Below are positions 1-11,497 of a DNA stretch of 64,000 nt, piece by piece (the first letter of the stretch is position 1; every line of letters starts with the position of its first letter). The notes beneath the pieces are model-generated. The model ran no database searches, was not told the DNA's origin, and was given only the letters and a program-made list of their open reading frames with translations. Both the position numbers and the translations under genes were made by a program. Source of the DNA: Actinostola sp. cb2023 (lineage: Eukaryota; Cnidaria; Anthozoa; Actiniaria; Actinostolidae); the NCBI GenBank assembly GCA_033675265.1, contig JAUJYZ010001512.1, positions 526,501 to 590,500 of the forward strand, written 5' to 3'.

Positions 1-14
1 TACCAGGTTACTGA

Positions 15-75
15 ATCCCGCCAAAACTAAATATTGATCTAACCATCCAATCATATCACAGGAAATTTATGTATA
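15..75 (+). promoter_or_regulatory. Upstream flank of first folate-receptor copy, conserved with the second
   Basis: This stretch resembles 14227-14290, upstream of the second folate-receptor gene. Both contain ATCCCGCCAAAA, an E2F-like motif when read in reverse, followed by CCAATCATATCAC (a CCAAT box). In the second copy the block lies about 280 bp before the ATG. Here the ATG is about 3.9 kb away because the inverted-repeat element at 100-3809 intervenes. Conservation between the copies is seen directly; a promoter role is inference. Confidence 0.45.
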
Positions 76-99
76 AACTATCGCAGCATCAGATAGCCG

Positions 100-3000
100 C
101 GACACGGCATAGGCTAAAACCTGGACTGGACCCTGGACCATTAGACTCTGGACTCTGGACTCTGGACTCTGGACTCTGGACTCTGGACTCTGGACTCTGG
201 ACCATTTTATATATATTTTTTTTCATTTTGTACCATAGAAAAACAAACAAACAAACAAACAAACATGAAAATACTGAAAAATAGGAAAACAAAACTATAC
301 ATGTATGACTGTATGTTCCTGTTATACGTGCATCAATTTTATCAGTTGTCTAGACGGTTGTCTTCATTATAACCTCATCTGTCGAGTCTGCATGACAAAT
401 TATCCAGAATTATTTCCGCTTCGTTCTGAGTCTAGTATTAGTGTTCCATTTTAGGATTTGCATGTTTTTGCCACGTCGTGATGGAGAGGAACAAATACTT
501 CTAGCTTCCCATTCTTTTATAACTTGCTATCCCATCAACACATATATACATGTTCCCATTATGACTGGTAATAATCAGTGACAAATTACTTTATTACTGT
601 ATACTTTTCAACACGATATTTTCTTCTACCTTTCACCCATCGTTCTCTCTCTCACAAACACACACTCTCTCTCTCAAACGCATACAACTAATTGCAAATT
701 TAACATATTTTTCAAATTGAACACCCAGAAAGTTTCAATATAGAAAAAATCATATTTTCAAGATTTCATTTAGAGGAAGTTGCTATGGTTACCAGCTGCC
801 ATGGAGATGCTACAACATAATTTCCATACAACATAAAGGCCTTAAAAACAAAAAAAACGTATTTTTTTCGAAAGTTAAATAAAACCTATCTTTTTTGAAA
901 AATGTCGAGAAATGAAAACAACTTCCACTCGATTTTCAAAGGAATTCATGCTGTTTAGAGCTGTTTTATATTATTTACACTTTTCTATTTTTATTTTTCT
1001 ATTTTTTTCTATTTTTTCACTTTGGAGTTATTTATTTCAAACATTACCACGTTGATTGGGCAGAACGTTCTTGTTCTCAAACATGCTTGCGCCAAGAAAA
1101 CTATTTCGAGGCACTCTAACATCTACTGTTCATTACATTTACAGTACAATGTCCAACTCCTTCGCTATTTCTTGTTTGTGCAATTCGAATACAACGCTCT
1201 CGAAGATAAGGAGGGATTGTAGTGAGAAACGGTATAAAAGCTGGTTGGATTATTTTTACACATTTCACCTTACAGTGAAAGTAAACGTTACCCAGGCGAC
1301 CCATCTTCCGTTCACGATTTTGCCAATACTCCCGCCGCATCGCAGTTATGATGACTAAGTCATTAGGAGGTGGCGGAATATGAAACGTGTCGTCTTTTAA
1401 GGCTTCAGTACACACGTAAACAACCAAACGGTCATCATAAACTAAACGCACATCAGTTTTCGAAAACTCCGTTTTAATGAAGTGAGCTTTAATTTATTAT
1501 CATTTACGTGTGGCGGACACAAACTTATATAAATATGCGTCTCAACGACGTATACATGGACAGGACCTAAAACAAAAACTTACTGAAATGATTGCTTTTT
1601 GTTGGGAGATCCACATTCGGAATCGCTTGATAACGTTATAACTTCCTTTGCAGCTCTGTAAGATTTTGAAAGTAAGTTAGCATGACCGTTGCCTGATTTT
1701 TGTTGTCACATCACTGACACAAGACACTAGGTAGTATAAAGCGCCAGTTCACTCGGACGGGAATCAAAGCGGCAAACAAAAAGTTGCAAATCGATAAATT
1801 CCTAGCTATCCTGATGCGTCATTATTGCAGATACAACAATATTTTTCTGAGAAGGATAAAGAAAGTAAATAAATGATTATTGATTACCTCAAATATTTTC
1901 TCAACATCTTGCCTACGAAATAAAATAGCCTTGTTATGATAGCATTTTCATTCCTCACCTCCATTCCTCACCATTCTATTCTATTCTATTCTATTCTATC
2001 CCCCCCCCCCCCGTTTGGTTATTTTTGGGGGGGGGGGGGGGGGGGGGGGGGTAGGGGGGGAAATATCATTGAAATAATTGAACTGCTAATCATCAGTGAC
2101 TTTGCAGATCTGTATCCCAAACAGACCACCCAAGGTTAACATATGGTTTTGCCATTTTATTAGCTAGGGGAATGGGGGAAGGGCTCTCTTTTTGGGAGGG
2201 GGTGGTGAGAGGGAAGAGGGGAGGGGAGGGGAAAAATACAAAAGAGCAGTTTGAGGTGGCGTCACTGCTGCCATCAACAATGAAATATATTGGAATATGG
2301 AGGGCTTTCGATTCCGATTGAGAAAAGTTTGAATTGCTTTTATTTTGTCCTTCAAGATGGAGGCCGTAAACACATTTTTATAGCGATTATTGCTCATGGT
2401 GTACAGAGTTCACAAAATAGGGTAACACATGGCTGAGGCCGTTAAACATGGAGGGTTTGATGAGGCCGGATTTAAAACACAAACTTTAAACGCACTGCAG
2501 AATATCCCAATAACATGTATGTTGAATTGAACATATGTTGAATGCGTTTAAAAATGGATAGTTTTCTTCAAATAAAAGTAAAGTTTGAGAATTCCATAAA
2601 CCATATAGCATACCTTTATCTTTGCCATACGTGGTTTTAGACTGACTTCGCTTGCGCGACTTCACAACTTCTGAGTCAGAACTTCTTGTGTAAAGAGGTT
2701 AAAAGATGAAAAAGGGTGAATGCCCATGATGATATATTTCACGGTAACAAATGAAAGAAAAACAGAAGAAAACGTACCCATTCGATTCTAGGTCAGACAT
2801 ATCACTAGAAATAGTGCGCTTTCGTTGTCCTAAATATGCAAATAATGAACGAATTAAATAGTGGACGAATTTTTGAGATGCACTTAATCAAGCGGTAGTT
2901 ACCTTTAACGACGTCCGCGTAAGTAGCCATTTTGAAATTCCAATTCAGTGCTAATGAAACCAAATGAACTGCTCTGTAAGCTCTCTCGTTGATTACAAAA

Positions 3001-3809
3001 GGGTGAAATGAATGAGTGAAACCGGATCACAACTTCACTTGAATATGGGTTACCGGCATGTCACTTGTTTATCGCTAAAATGAGATAAACGCTGCTTACA
3101 AAGCCTGTAATCTTGTTTTCGTTGAAGGCAGATAACGGTTTTTCGAAATTCCAAGTATTGCCAAACTCCATTCCACGTGATTGCTCGGCAATTGAAAGAA
3201 ACGTAAATGAAAAGAGAGAAAAAACTCACACGATCGTGAAGGCAGTAAATAATTTTTAATTTATCAGGGCAGTGTTCCAAAAAAAGTATTTAGTAGTAGA
3301 TATCGATCGTCCAATGTCCATTGCATCATCACATGCATCCACTCCCCACAGCGACGGTCTCGATAGCGACCACTAAATTCTGCACTGAGGGCATAACTCT
3401 GTAATTATTTTCTTTGTTTCCAAGCAGTACCCTTAAGTCTGGTAGTCTGCTAGCAATTAGCCTTTCTGGATAATTTGTCATGCAGACTCGACAGATGAGG
3501 TTATAATGAAGACAACCGTCTAGACAACTGATAAAATTGATGCACGTATAACAGGAACATCAGTCATACATGTATAGTTTTGTTTTCCTATTTTTCAATA
3601 TTTTCATGTTTGTTTTTTGTTTAAAGTTTGTTTGTTTGTTTTTCTATGGTACATTGAAAAAAAAAAAAAAAAAAATGGATTGTCCAGAGTCCAGAGTCCA
3701 GAGTCCAGAGTCCAGAGTCCAAAGTCCAGAGTCCAGAGTCCAAAATCGTCCAGAGTTCGTCCAGGGTCCAATTCCAGGGTCCAGTCCAGGTTTAGCTATG
3801 CCCCGCGAC
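100..3809. mobile_element. 3.7-kb element with ~310-345 bp terminal inverted repeats, no transposase seen
   Basis: The arms at 100-409 and 3465-3809 are reverse complements. Shared landmarks include the TCTAGAC/GTCTAGA core, a CAAACAAACAAA/TTTGTTTGTTTG run, CTGGACTCTGGACTC tandem hexamer-like repeats and an outer AACCTGGACTGGACCCTGG segment. No open reading frame inside resembles a transposase. The interior is AT-rich filler with a C12/G20 run near 2001-2060 and a G-rich stretch at 2160-2230. Comparison with the second folate-receptor locus suggests the element inserted into the 5' flank of the first. It is either a non-autonomous DNA transposon or two inverted insertions; the exact outer ends are uncertain by several bases. 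Confidence 0.6.
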
Positions 3810-3837
3810 ACATGCCACGTGAAGCTTACCGTACGGC

Positions 3838-3987
3838 AAAGTAGAACTTGTTGCTTTAGATACGCCGTATTTTACTTGTTTACTTCGCAGCAGAATAACT
3901 GTTATCTACTGCTAGCTTCAAAGGAACGAGAAAAGACTTGAACATCTTCAGCCCAGACCGTGGTTTGTACCTCAAACTCATTTCAAC
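3838..3987 (+). promoter_or_regulatory. 5' leader of first folate-receptor gene
   Basis: This stretch is homologous to 14385-14502: both contain GATAC.CCGT, TTTACTTCGCAGCAGAATAACT, and CCTCAAACTCATTTCAACATG at the start codon. TTTACTTCGCAG looks like a 3' splice site, so an intron in the 5' untranslated region is possible. If so, the inverted-repeat element upstream could lie inside that intron. No transcript evidence is available. Confidence 0.4.
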
Positions 3988-4773
3988 ATGATCAAAGTGT
4001 TTGTGTGTCTGTCTCTCATCGGAATGGCCTCATCGGTCACTGAGCATAAAATTAAGGACTATTTGAACGTTTGCATCGACTCAAAGTATCATAAAAGCAA
4101 GCCTGGACCAGAATCTGAAGGCTTTACCTATTGTACGCCATGGAAAGACCATGCTTGTTGTAAAGCCAACACAACACGTCACATTGCCAACGATGGAACC
4201 TTCACTTTGTACCGAATGAAGTGGAATCAATGTGCTCACATTAAACCGTTATCATCCCAGTGCAAACGCTTCCTGGAGATGGATACGTGTTTCCATGAAT
4301 GCTCCCCAAATATGAGCCCATGGATTCAAGTAGATCCCAACTCGAAGACGACACGACGCGAAAGGGTTGTCAATGTCCCACTGTGTGCATCTGATTGTGA
4401 CGCATGGTTTGAAGCTTGCAAGGATGACTACACGTGTTCTGGAAATTGGATGGATCTGAAAAGCTGGAATTGGACCAAGACAGGCAATGAGTGCAAGAAC
4501 CCTTGCAAGACATTTAAGGAGTATTATGACGACCCTACCACCTTTTGTAACAGGCTGTTTAATTATTCGTTCAAGTATACCAATGGTAAACCTGGGAAAG
4601 ACTGTATGGTGATGTGGCCCAATGGTACCAATAGTAATGCTAATGTACAGGTAGCCAGAGAATATGCCAGGAAGGCTTTGAGTACCTCTGCAGGGTTGCC
4701 GTTAATCTCCCATGGTGAGGTACCTCTGCTTGCATGCATGTTAGGAGTTGTCATGTTTTCTGTTTGGTCTTAA
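3988..4773 (+). CDS. Folate receptor family protein, copy 1 (261 aa, probable GPI-anchored)
   Basis: The protein has an N-terminal signal peptide (MIKVFVCLSLIGMASS), a cysteine-rich folate-receptor domain over about residues 20-235, and a hydrophobic C-terminal tail (about residues 238-261) of the kind replaced by a GPI anchor. Family landmarks are CCKANTT, a YRMKWNQC segment, DTCFHECSPNMSPWIQ, VNVPLC..DC and SWNWT. Vertebrate members bind folate, riboflavin or, in Juno, a gamete partner. The aspartate of DTC and the two tryptophans of WNW, which line the human folate pocket, are kept. The pocket tryptophan before the RRERV segment and the NWH histidine are not obvious, so the ligand is uncertain. 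The coding region has no intron. It is a close duplicate of the gene at 14503. The start is the first ATG of the homologous block. Confidence 0.9.
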   Translation: MIKVFVCLSLIGMASSVTEHKIKDYLNVCIDSKYHKSKPGPESEGFTYCTPWKDHACCKANTTRHIANDGTFTLYRMKWNQCAHIKPLSSQCKRFLEMDTCFHECSPNMSPWIQVDPNSKTTRRERVVNVPLCASDCDAWFEACKDDYTCSGNWMDLKSWNWTKTGNECKNPCKTFKEYYDDPTTFCNRLFNYSFKYTNGKPGKDCMVMWPNGTNSNANVQVAREYARKALSTSAGLPLISHGEVPLLACMLGVVMFSVWS

Positions 4774-4778
4774 ATAAA
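4773..4778 (+). terminator. Polyadenylation signal of folate-receptor copy 1
   Basis: AATAAA overlaps the last base of the stop codon, so the 3' untranslated region would be very short if it is used. Confidence 0.4.
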
Positions 4779-5530
4779 CATTTAAGTACATCAGATAATA
4801 GTTGGATTGATTGATTGGAAAGTCATGTTGGAACTCTGAAGAATGAATCAGTAGCACATAGCGATAGTATTGGATAATTAGATATTATGTAATGTAATTT
4901 GATACACACGCATATGTATTACATCTTTATTGTCATTTTTTGAAATATACGAGAAATACACAGCGCTTTAAGTTAAAATGGCCGGATTAGGGTACGGCCG
5001 GTATTTAGGGCAACACACTGTACAAATAATAATATAAATCAGATGGCAATCAAGCCAAACTGAAAGCACTTTTCTCTCCAAGCTAGATTAAATGAGGTTC
5101 TGATAGCAGCATAATTACCAATATTATTTGATTCTGACCTCGAGTTCCAGTTTTAATATTTATACTAGCAAATTATAGTACTGAAAGTGTAAGTGCAAAC
5201 ATGGGCTCCTGGTGCAAAGTAAAACCAAAAAATTACATGCAACTAATCATTTTATTATACAGAAAATAATAAACAAAAAATGATCTATACTATCTCTTAC
5301 AAATGGGAAAAAGTCTCAAAACTGCTCCCCTTCTCCACCCCCCTCCCCCCCCCCCTCCCAAAAGAAAATTCCAAGCCCAAAAACAGCCTTCGTACTGTAT
5401 GAGCAAAGTACCGCCTCTTGACAGCTTTTCAGAGTTTCTGATTGTAATGAAATATATTACTTGTTCACGTTTCTTTCCAGCACTGGAATTGCAATGATTA
5501 CCGTAAAACCCTGGAAAGAAGCTCATGCAT
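4779..5530. other. AT-rich intergenic DNA, no gene seen
   Basis: Only short shadow reading frames and a C-rich stretch near 5335-5358 are present. I see no recognisable gene or RNA. Confidence 0.5.
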
Positions 5531-5710
5531 GGCTTCTTTTCTATTAGGACCCTTTGGTGGGCTGGGCTTCTTTTCTATTAGGACCCTTTGGTGGGCTGGG
5601 CTTCTTTTCTATTAGGACCCTTTGGTGGGCTGGGCTTCTTTTCTATTAGGACCCTTTGGTGGGCTGGGCTTCTTTTCTATTAGGACCCTTTGGTGGGCTG
5701 GGCTTCTTTT
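5531..5710. repeat. 34-bp minisatellite, 5 copies
   Basis: The unit GGCTTCTTTTCTATTAGGAC plus CCTTTGGTGGGCTG is repeated five times nearly perfectly. Each unit contains a pyrimidine run followed by ATTAG/G, which resembles a 3' splice site. Confidence 0.9.
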
Positions 5711-5871
5711 CGAGATTAATTTTGCAAACTCAAGAAGGGGGCTTCGAGATTTTTCGAAATGAAATGAATGCTGCAAATATTGAAATTGGCTTCAGCCGAA
5801 AATATTACAACTATAAAACAATAGGACTAGTGAAGACATTTTTTTCTGCATATTTGCTAACGATGACGCCC

Positions 5872-6062
5872 CGGTCCATGGACCACCCCATGGACTACCC
5901 TATGGACTACCCCATGGATCACCTTATAATATGGACTACCCCATGGATCACCCTATGGACACCCTATGGACTACCCCCTTATAATATGGACTACCCCATG
6001 GATCACCCTATGGACTACCCCATGCATGGACCACCCCATGGACCACCCTATGGACTACCCCC
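5872..6062. repeat. CCATGGAC/CTATGGAC short tandem repeat
   Basis: Degenerate 12-15 bp units built from CCATGGACTACCC and CTATGGACTACCC, with interspersed CTTATAATATGG. The frames reading PMDYPMDH are by-products of the repeat. The following ~540 bp (6063-6609) show nothing recognisable. Confidence 0.85.
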
Positions 6063-6609
6063 AGAATCATTATAATAATTATAATTATAAGATCAGTAGA
6101 TTATATCGTTAGAATGTTTAAATTTCCAGGCAATTTTCACAGACGTACGTTGAAAACGGCTTGCATTGTGCTCACCTCTTGTAGAATGTTTTTTTTCTCC
6201 GATCAAGACAGAGAGATCATCATCCCATTTTGAACCTCTAATATGTCCTTCTACACAGTAAAACCTTTAAATTGAGTCTTATTCTCTACGATTTCAAACA
6301 CTGTTTACTTTTGGCGCCATAACTCAGACTTTCGTTTATAGATTTCTTGTTGTGCTTCTCGTATATATCGGCCCTGGGAACGAGAACACATAGCATTAGA
6401 AACTACTACGTCGTGGCCATTACTTGGCAGACGCAGGTCGTGGAAGGAAGAGAAGGCCCTGGGAACAAATCTTTGAATTCGGGCGTCGATTAGGTTCTAA
6501 GAAAAGCCTTGTATAGAGAGAGTAGAAAAGTCAATGAACTCGTATATTATTATTAGCAATCAGCAACTTTCACTACAACAAACAATAAAGGAACACTGGT
6601 TATAATGGT

Positions 6610-9586
6610 ACTGGGTACTTTGACGCAAAGAAATCTCGACCGGAAAAAGTCCTCTCACAGGCGTCTCAGGCGGGAAAACTGTTTTTCTAGCCATTCTATT
6701 TGTTGTGACTGCTCAGAATCTTTTGCAAACTATTTTTTGAGGAGCCGATACTTTGACGCAAAGAAATCTCGAAAAAAACGATTCTGAAAAAGTCCTCTCA
6801 AAATTACATAACGTAGAAATTTTCCATATAGAGCTAATATGGGAAAAATTGGTTTTTCGTCATTTCTAGCCATTCTATTTGTTGTGGCTGCTCAGATTTT
6901 TTGAGGAAAGCCGAGACTTTGACGCAAAGAAATCTCGAAAATAAACCGATTCTGAAAAAGTCCTCTCAAAATTACATAACGTAGAAATTTTCCATATAGA
7001 GCTAATATGGGAAAAATTTCTAGCCATTCTATTTGTTGTGGCTGCTCAGAATCTTTTGCAAACCTATTTTTTGAGGAAAGCCGAGACTTTAAAATCGAAA
7101 ATAAACCGATTCTGAAAAAGTCCTCTTTACATAACGTAGAAATTTCCATATAGAGCTAATATGGGAAAACTGGTTTTTCGTATTTCTAGCCATTCTATTT
7201 GTTGTGGCTGCTCAGAATCTTTTGCAAACCTATTTTTTGAGGAAAGCCGAGACTTTGACGCAAAGAAATCTCGAAAATAAACGATTCTGAAAAAGTCCTC
7301 TCAAAATTACATAACGTAGAAATTTTCCATATAGAGCTAATATGGGAAAACTGGTTTTTCGTCTAGAAAACTTTTGCAAACCTATTTTTTGAGGAAAGCG
7401 ATTTTCTGAAAAAGTTCTCTAAAAATTACATAAAGTTTTTTGAATCTTTTGAGGAAAACTTTCCATTGGAATTCTGAAAAAGTTTCTCGTACATAACGTA
7501 GACTTTGACGCAAAGATTCTATTTGTTGTGGCTGCTCAGAATCTTTTGCAAGCCTATTTTTTTGAGGAAAGCCGAGACTTTGACGCAAAGAAATCTCGAA
7601 AATAAACCGATTCTGAAAAAGTCCTCTCAAAATTACATAACGTAGAAATTTTCCATATAGAGCTAATATGGGAAAACTGGTTTTTCGTCTATTTTTTTGA
7701 GGAAAGCCGAGACTTTGACGCAAAGAAATCTCGAAAATAAACCGATTCTGAAAAAGTCTCTCAAAATTACATAACGTAGAAAACTTTCCATATAGAGCTA
7801 ATATGGGAAAATTGGTTTTTTGCATTTCTAGCCATTCTATTTGTTGTGGCTGCTCAGAATCTTTTGCAAACCTATTTTTTGAGGAAAGCCGAGACTTTGA
7901 CGCAAAGAAATCTCGAAAATGAAAAACCGATTCTGAAAAAGTCCTCTCAAAATTACATAACGTAGAAATTTTCCATATAGAGCTAATATGGGAAAACTGG
8001 TTTTTCGTAATTTCTAGCCATTCTATTTGTTGTGGCTGCTCAGAATCTTTTGCAAACCTATTTTTTGAGGAAAGCCGAGACTTTGACGCAAAGAAATCTC
8101 GAAAATAAACCGATTCTGAAAAAGTCCTCTCAAAATTACATAACGTAGAAATTTTCCATATAGAGCTAATATGGGAAAATTGGTTTTTTCGTCATTCTCT
8201 AGCCATTCTATTTGTTGTGGCTGCTCAGAATCTTTTGCAAGCCTATTTTTTTTCTCTGAAAAAGTCCTCTCAAAATTACATAACGTAGAAATTTTCCATA
8301 TAGAGCTAATATGGGAAAAGCCATTCTAGCCATTTGTTGTTGGCTGCTCAGAATCTTTTGCAAACCTATTTTTTGAGGAAAGCCGAGACTTTGACGCAAA
8401 GAAATCTCGAAAATAAACCGATTCTGAAAAAGTCCTCTCAAAATTACATAACGTAGAAATTTTCCATATAGAGCTAATATGGGAAAACTGGTTTTTCGTA
8501 ATTTCTAGCCATTCTATTTGTTGTGGCTGCTCAGAATCTTTTGCAAGCCTATTTTTTGAGGAAAGCCGAGACTTTGACGCAAAGAAATCTCGAAAATAAA
8601 CCGATTCTGAAAAAGTCCTCTCAAAATTACATAACGTAGAAATTTTCCATATAGAGCTAATATGGGAAAACTGGTTTTTCGTCATTTCTAGCCATTCTAT
8701 TTGTTGTGGCTGCTCAGAATCTTTTGCAAGCCTATTTTTTGAGGAAAGCCGAGACTTTGACGCAAAGAAATCTCGAAAATAAACCGATTCTGAAAAAGTC
8801 CTCTCAAAATTACATAACGTAGAATTCTATTATTTTTTTCCATATAGAGCTAATATGGGAAAACTGGTTTTTCGTGGTTTTTCTAGCCATTCTATTTGTT
8901 GTGTGGCTGCTCAGAATCTTTTGCAAACCTATTTTTTGAGGAAAGCCGAGACTTTGACGCAAAGAAATCTCGAAAATAAACCGATTCTGAAAAAGTCCTC
9001 TCAAAATTACATAACGTAGAAATTTTCCATATAGAGCTAATATGGGAAAACTGGTTTTTCGTCATTTCTAGCCATTCTATTTGTTGTGGCTGCTCAGAAT
9101 CTTTTGCAAACCTATTTTTTGAGGAAAGCCGAGACTTTGACGCAAAGAAATCTCGAAAATAAACCGATTCTGAAAAAGTCCTCTCAAAATTACATAACGT
9201 AGAAATTTTCCATATAGAGCTAATATGGGAAATTGGTTTTTCGTAATTTCTAGCCATTCTATTTGTTGTGGCTGCTCAGAATCTTTTGCAAGCCTATTTT
9301 TTGAGGAAAGCCGAGACTTTGACGCAAAGAAATCTCGAAAATAAACCGATTCTGAAAAAGTCCTCTCAAAATTACATAACGTAGAAACTTTCCATATAGA
9401 GCTAATATGGGAAAAAACTGGTTTTTCGTCATTTCTAGCCATTCTATTTGTTGTGACTGCTCAGAATGTTTTGCAACCCTATTTTTTTAGGAAAGCCGAG
9501 ACTTTGACGCAAAGAAATCTCGAAAATAAACCGATTCTGAAAAAGTCCTCTCAAATTACATAACGTAGAAATTTTCCATATAGAGC
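6610..9586. repeat. ~183-bp satellite array, about 16 units
   Basis: Spacing between successive GCCATTCTATTTGTTGTGG landmarks is 182-185 bp (for example 8017, 8202, 8508, 8691, 9071, 9253). Units in the first kilobase are truncated or scrambled; those from about 7820 on are more uniform. Each unit contains CTTTGACGCAAAG, a perfect 5-bp-stem hairpin, and several near-identical spans such as CATATAGAGCTAATATGGGA. The minus-strand reading frames of 60-147 aa are repeat translations and show no protein character. Confidence 0.9.
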
Positions 9587-9884
9587 GGCATCTCTTCCCT
9601 TCCCCGTCCCCTCTCCCCCAAAAACATGCAGACATCGCCAGCTGAGCAGATTTAGATTTTTTTTAAAGTCCAATTCCGCAAACTCACAAAGCGCACATTC
9701 ACGACTGTTGTTCTAAAGCGCATGCGCACCCTACCCAGTCCCTCTCTGACGTACCTTATCAATACTGACTTGTTCTAAATGGAAAATGAGTCTTGTTTCA
9801 GTTTATACTTTCATTGTCCGTAATTCCTACTGAATTTATCGTGACAGTATTTACAGCCCTGAAATGAGAAAAAGGATCAAGGTT

Positions 9885-10262
9885 TACTATCGTGATGCAA
9901 CATGATGACAAGGTTTACTACCGTGATGCAACAGGATGACAAGGTTTACTACCGTGATGCAACAGGATGACAAGGTTTACTACCGTGATGCAACAGGATG
10001 ACAAGGTTTACTACCGTGATGCAACATGATGACAAGGTTTACTACCGTGATGCAACAGGATGACAAGGTTTACTACCGTGATGCAACAGGATGACAAGGT
10101 TTACTACCGTGATGCAACAGGATGACAAGGTTTACTACCGTGATGCAACAGGATGACAAAGTTTACTACCGTGATGCAACAGGATGACAAGGTTTACTAC
10201 CGTGATGCAACAGGATGACAAAGTTTACTACCGTGATGCAACAGGATGATCAAGGTTTACTA
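9885..10262. repeat. 31-bp minisatellite, about 12 copies
   Basis: The unit is TACTACCGTGATGCAACAGG followed by ATGACAAGGTT. Single-base variants are CATGATG for CAGGATG and AAAGTT for AAGGTT. Confidence 0.9.
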
Positions 10263-10284
10263 CAACCTTTACAATGCAACAGTA

Positions 10285-10446
10285 TAAGGAGTGCCATTTT
10301 GTTCCATTTTTGATCATTTTGCATTGGCTATATAGTCAATCAAATATCGTCATTTTGTTCCATTTTTGAGCATTTTGCATCGGCTATATTCCATCAAACA
10401 TCGCCGGTCATTTTGGGCCATTTTTGAGCATTTTGCATGGGCTATT
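10285..10446. repeat. Three ~60-70 bp imperfect repeats
   Basis: Three tandem versions of a segment containing CATTTTG.TCCATTTTTGA, GCATTTTGCAT and GGCTAT. The 630 bp that follow (10447-11078) contain no gene that I recognise. Confidence 0.7.
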
Positions 10447-11078
10447 GTCTCAGTTTCAGGCCCAATTGCAAAGGGAAGGTGAGGGAAGGGAAAATGGGAA
10501 GGAAAGGGAGATGGGTAAGCATGTACACGTAAAGGACCAAAAGAAACAGTCGAAAATGGCCGCCTTTCGTCGATATACCGTGACGTCAATTTAGCTCACG
10601 TAAATCGATACGACGCAGCAGTAACTGACATTGACTTATAAACCACGACCCAGGCGCACTTGGGTTTGTATAAGGTTCTTGTAATGATCCATTGTATAGC
10701 CGACTGGCGAACTAAACGGGGATTCAGTTTTGTTGTTTAAAATCAGTTGTCGCTCTATTTTTAACTACACTTAGTGATACTTTCACATAGAGGTCGGTCT
10801 GACGGAAGGGGCTCTATATTCCTTCTAATCATCCTAATGTTGCCAGCCTGCCAGCCATTTTCTATTCTCAAGAAATCCTGTGCGAAGCGCGAGAGTGAAT
10901 AACCGCTCTAATCAATACACGCAGGCATCGAAGCTCTTCCTCTTAGAGGCGGCTCGTCTATATTATTGCTATTTTTACAAGGAGTTGCTCTCTCAGTGCT
11001 AAAATGTTCAGAGAAACCAAACTCTTCGTACAAAGTTGAGGAAATAACTGCAGTTGACTTTGAAGGTGTGAGTGATAC

Positions 11079-11157
11079 AGAGAACTGACAATTTCATTAT
11101 AGACGGGCAAGAATCTTTCATACGAATGTTCGTGAGCCCAAATCTCGAGATCAACTC
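11079..11157 (-). pseudogene. Orphan exon of a purple acid phosphatase (ACP7-type)
   Basis: On the minus strand, a 79-nt segment bounded by CCGCAG at its 5' side and CT/GTATCA at its 3' side encodes VDLEIWAHEHSYERFLPVYN. This matches the C-terminal metal-binding block of metazoan purple acid phosphatases, in which the histidines of the HEHSYER-type motif coordinate the second metal. The splice-like borders fit an exon. I find no neighbouring phosphatase exons within several kilobases on either side, so this is probably a stranded gene fragment. It could also be one exon of a gene whose other exons I failed to recognise. Confidence 0.6.
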
Positions 11158-11497
11158 CTGCGGTAAAGAACATTTCGTTTGATCAGAATTATCATAAGTA
11201 ACTAAGCCTTAAGCCGCATCTACACGAAAAAGATTTCCTTGAGAAGTTTTCCTTGGCAAGGAAAAATTGGCGATGTTTTTGTCGTCTACGATTCGGCTTT
11301 ACGGAATGATAGTAACACAATGAAAGGCATGCGTCTTTTGACAAGATCTGTAGACACAACAAGTTCATTAGGATATTTGTAATGTGACAATAAACACTCA
11401 TTAGTTGTGCTTTCCCTCAGGACTTTATAGGCATCGAATTTGCACAACAATGACCATTGTTCAGATAGACTAGCTAAACTTGTCGTCCGAATCAGTA

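Noticed and set aside
4563..4754. Minus-strand frames opposite both folate-receptor genes
   Set aside because: They are shadows of the conserved plus-strand coding sequence and appear at both duplicates only because the DNA is duplicated.
5656..6075. 139-codon frame ending in PMDYPMDHPMD repeats
   Set aside because: It spans two unrelated tandem repeats and low-complexity sequence, with no domain.
6892..9635. Minus-strand frames reading SLRQSLGFPQK and FSHISSIWK
   Set aside because: They are different frames of the 183-bp satellite, with no conserved protein features and frames broken by indels.
9885..10262. Regularly spaced repeats considered as a CRISPR array
   Set aside because: The units are contiguous 31-bp tandem repeats without unique spacers, in a clearly eukaryotic intron-bearing region. 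The same applies to the other arrays.
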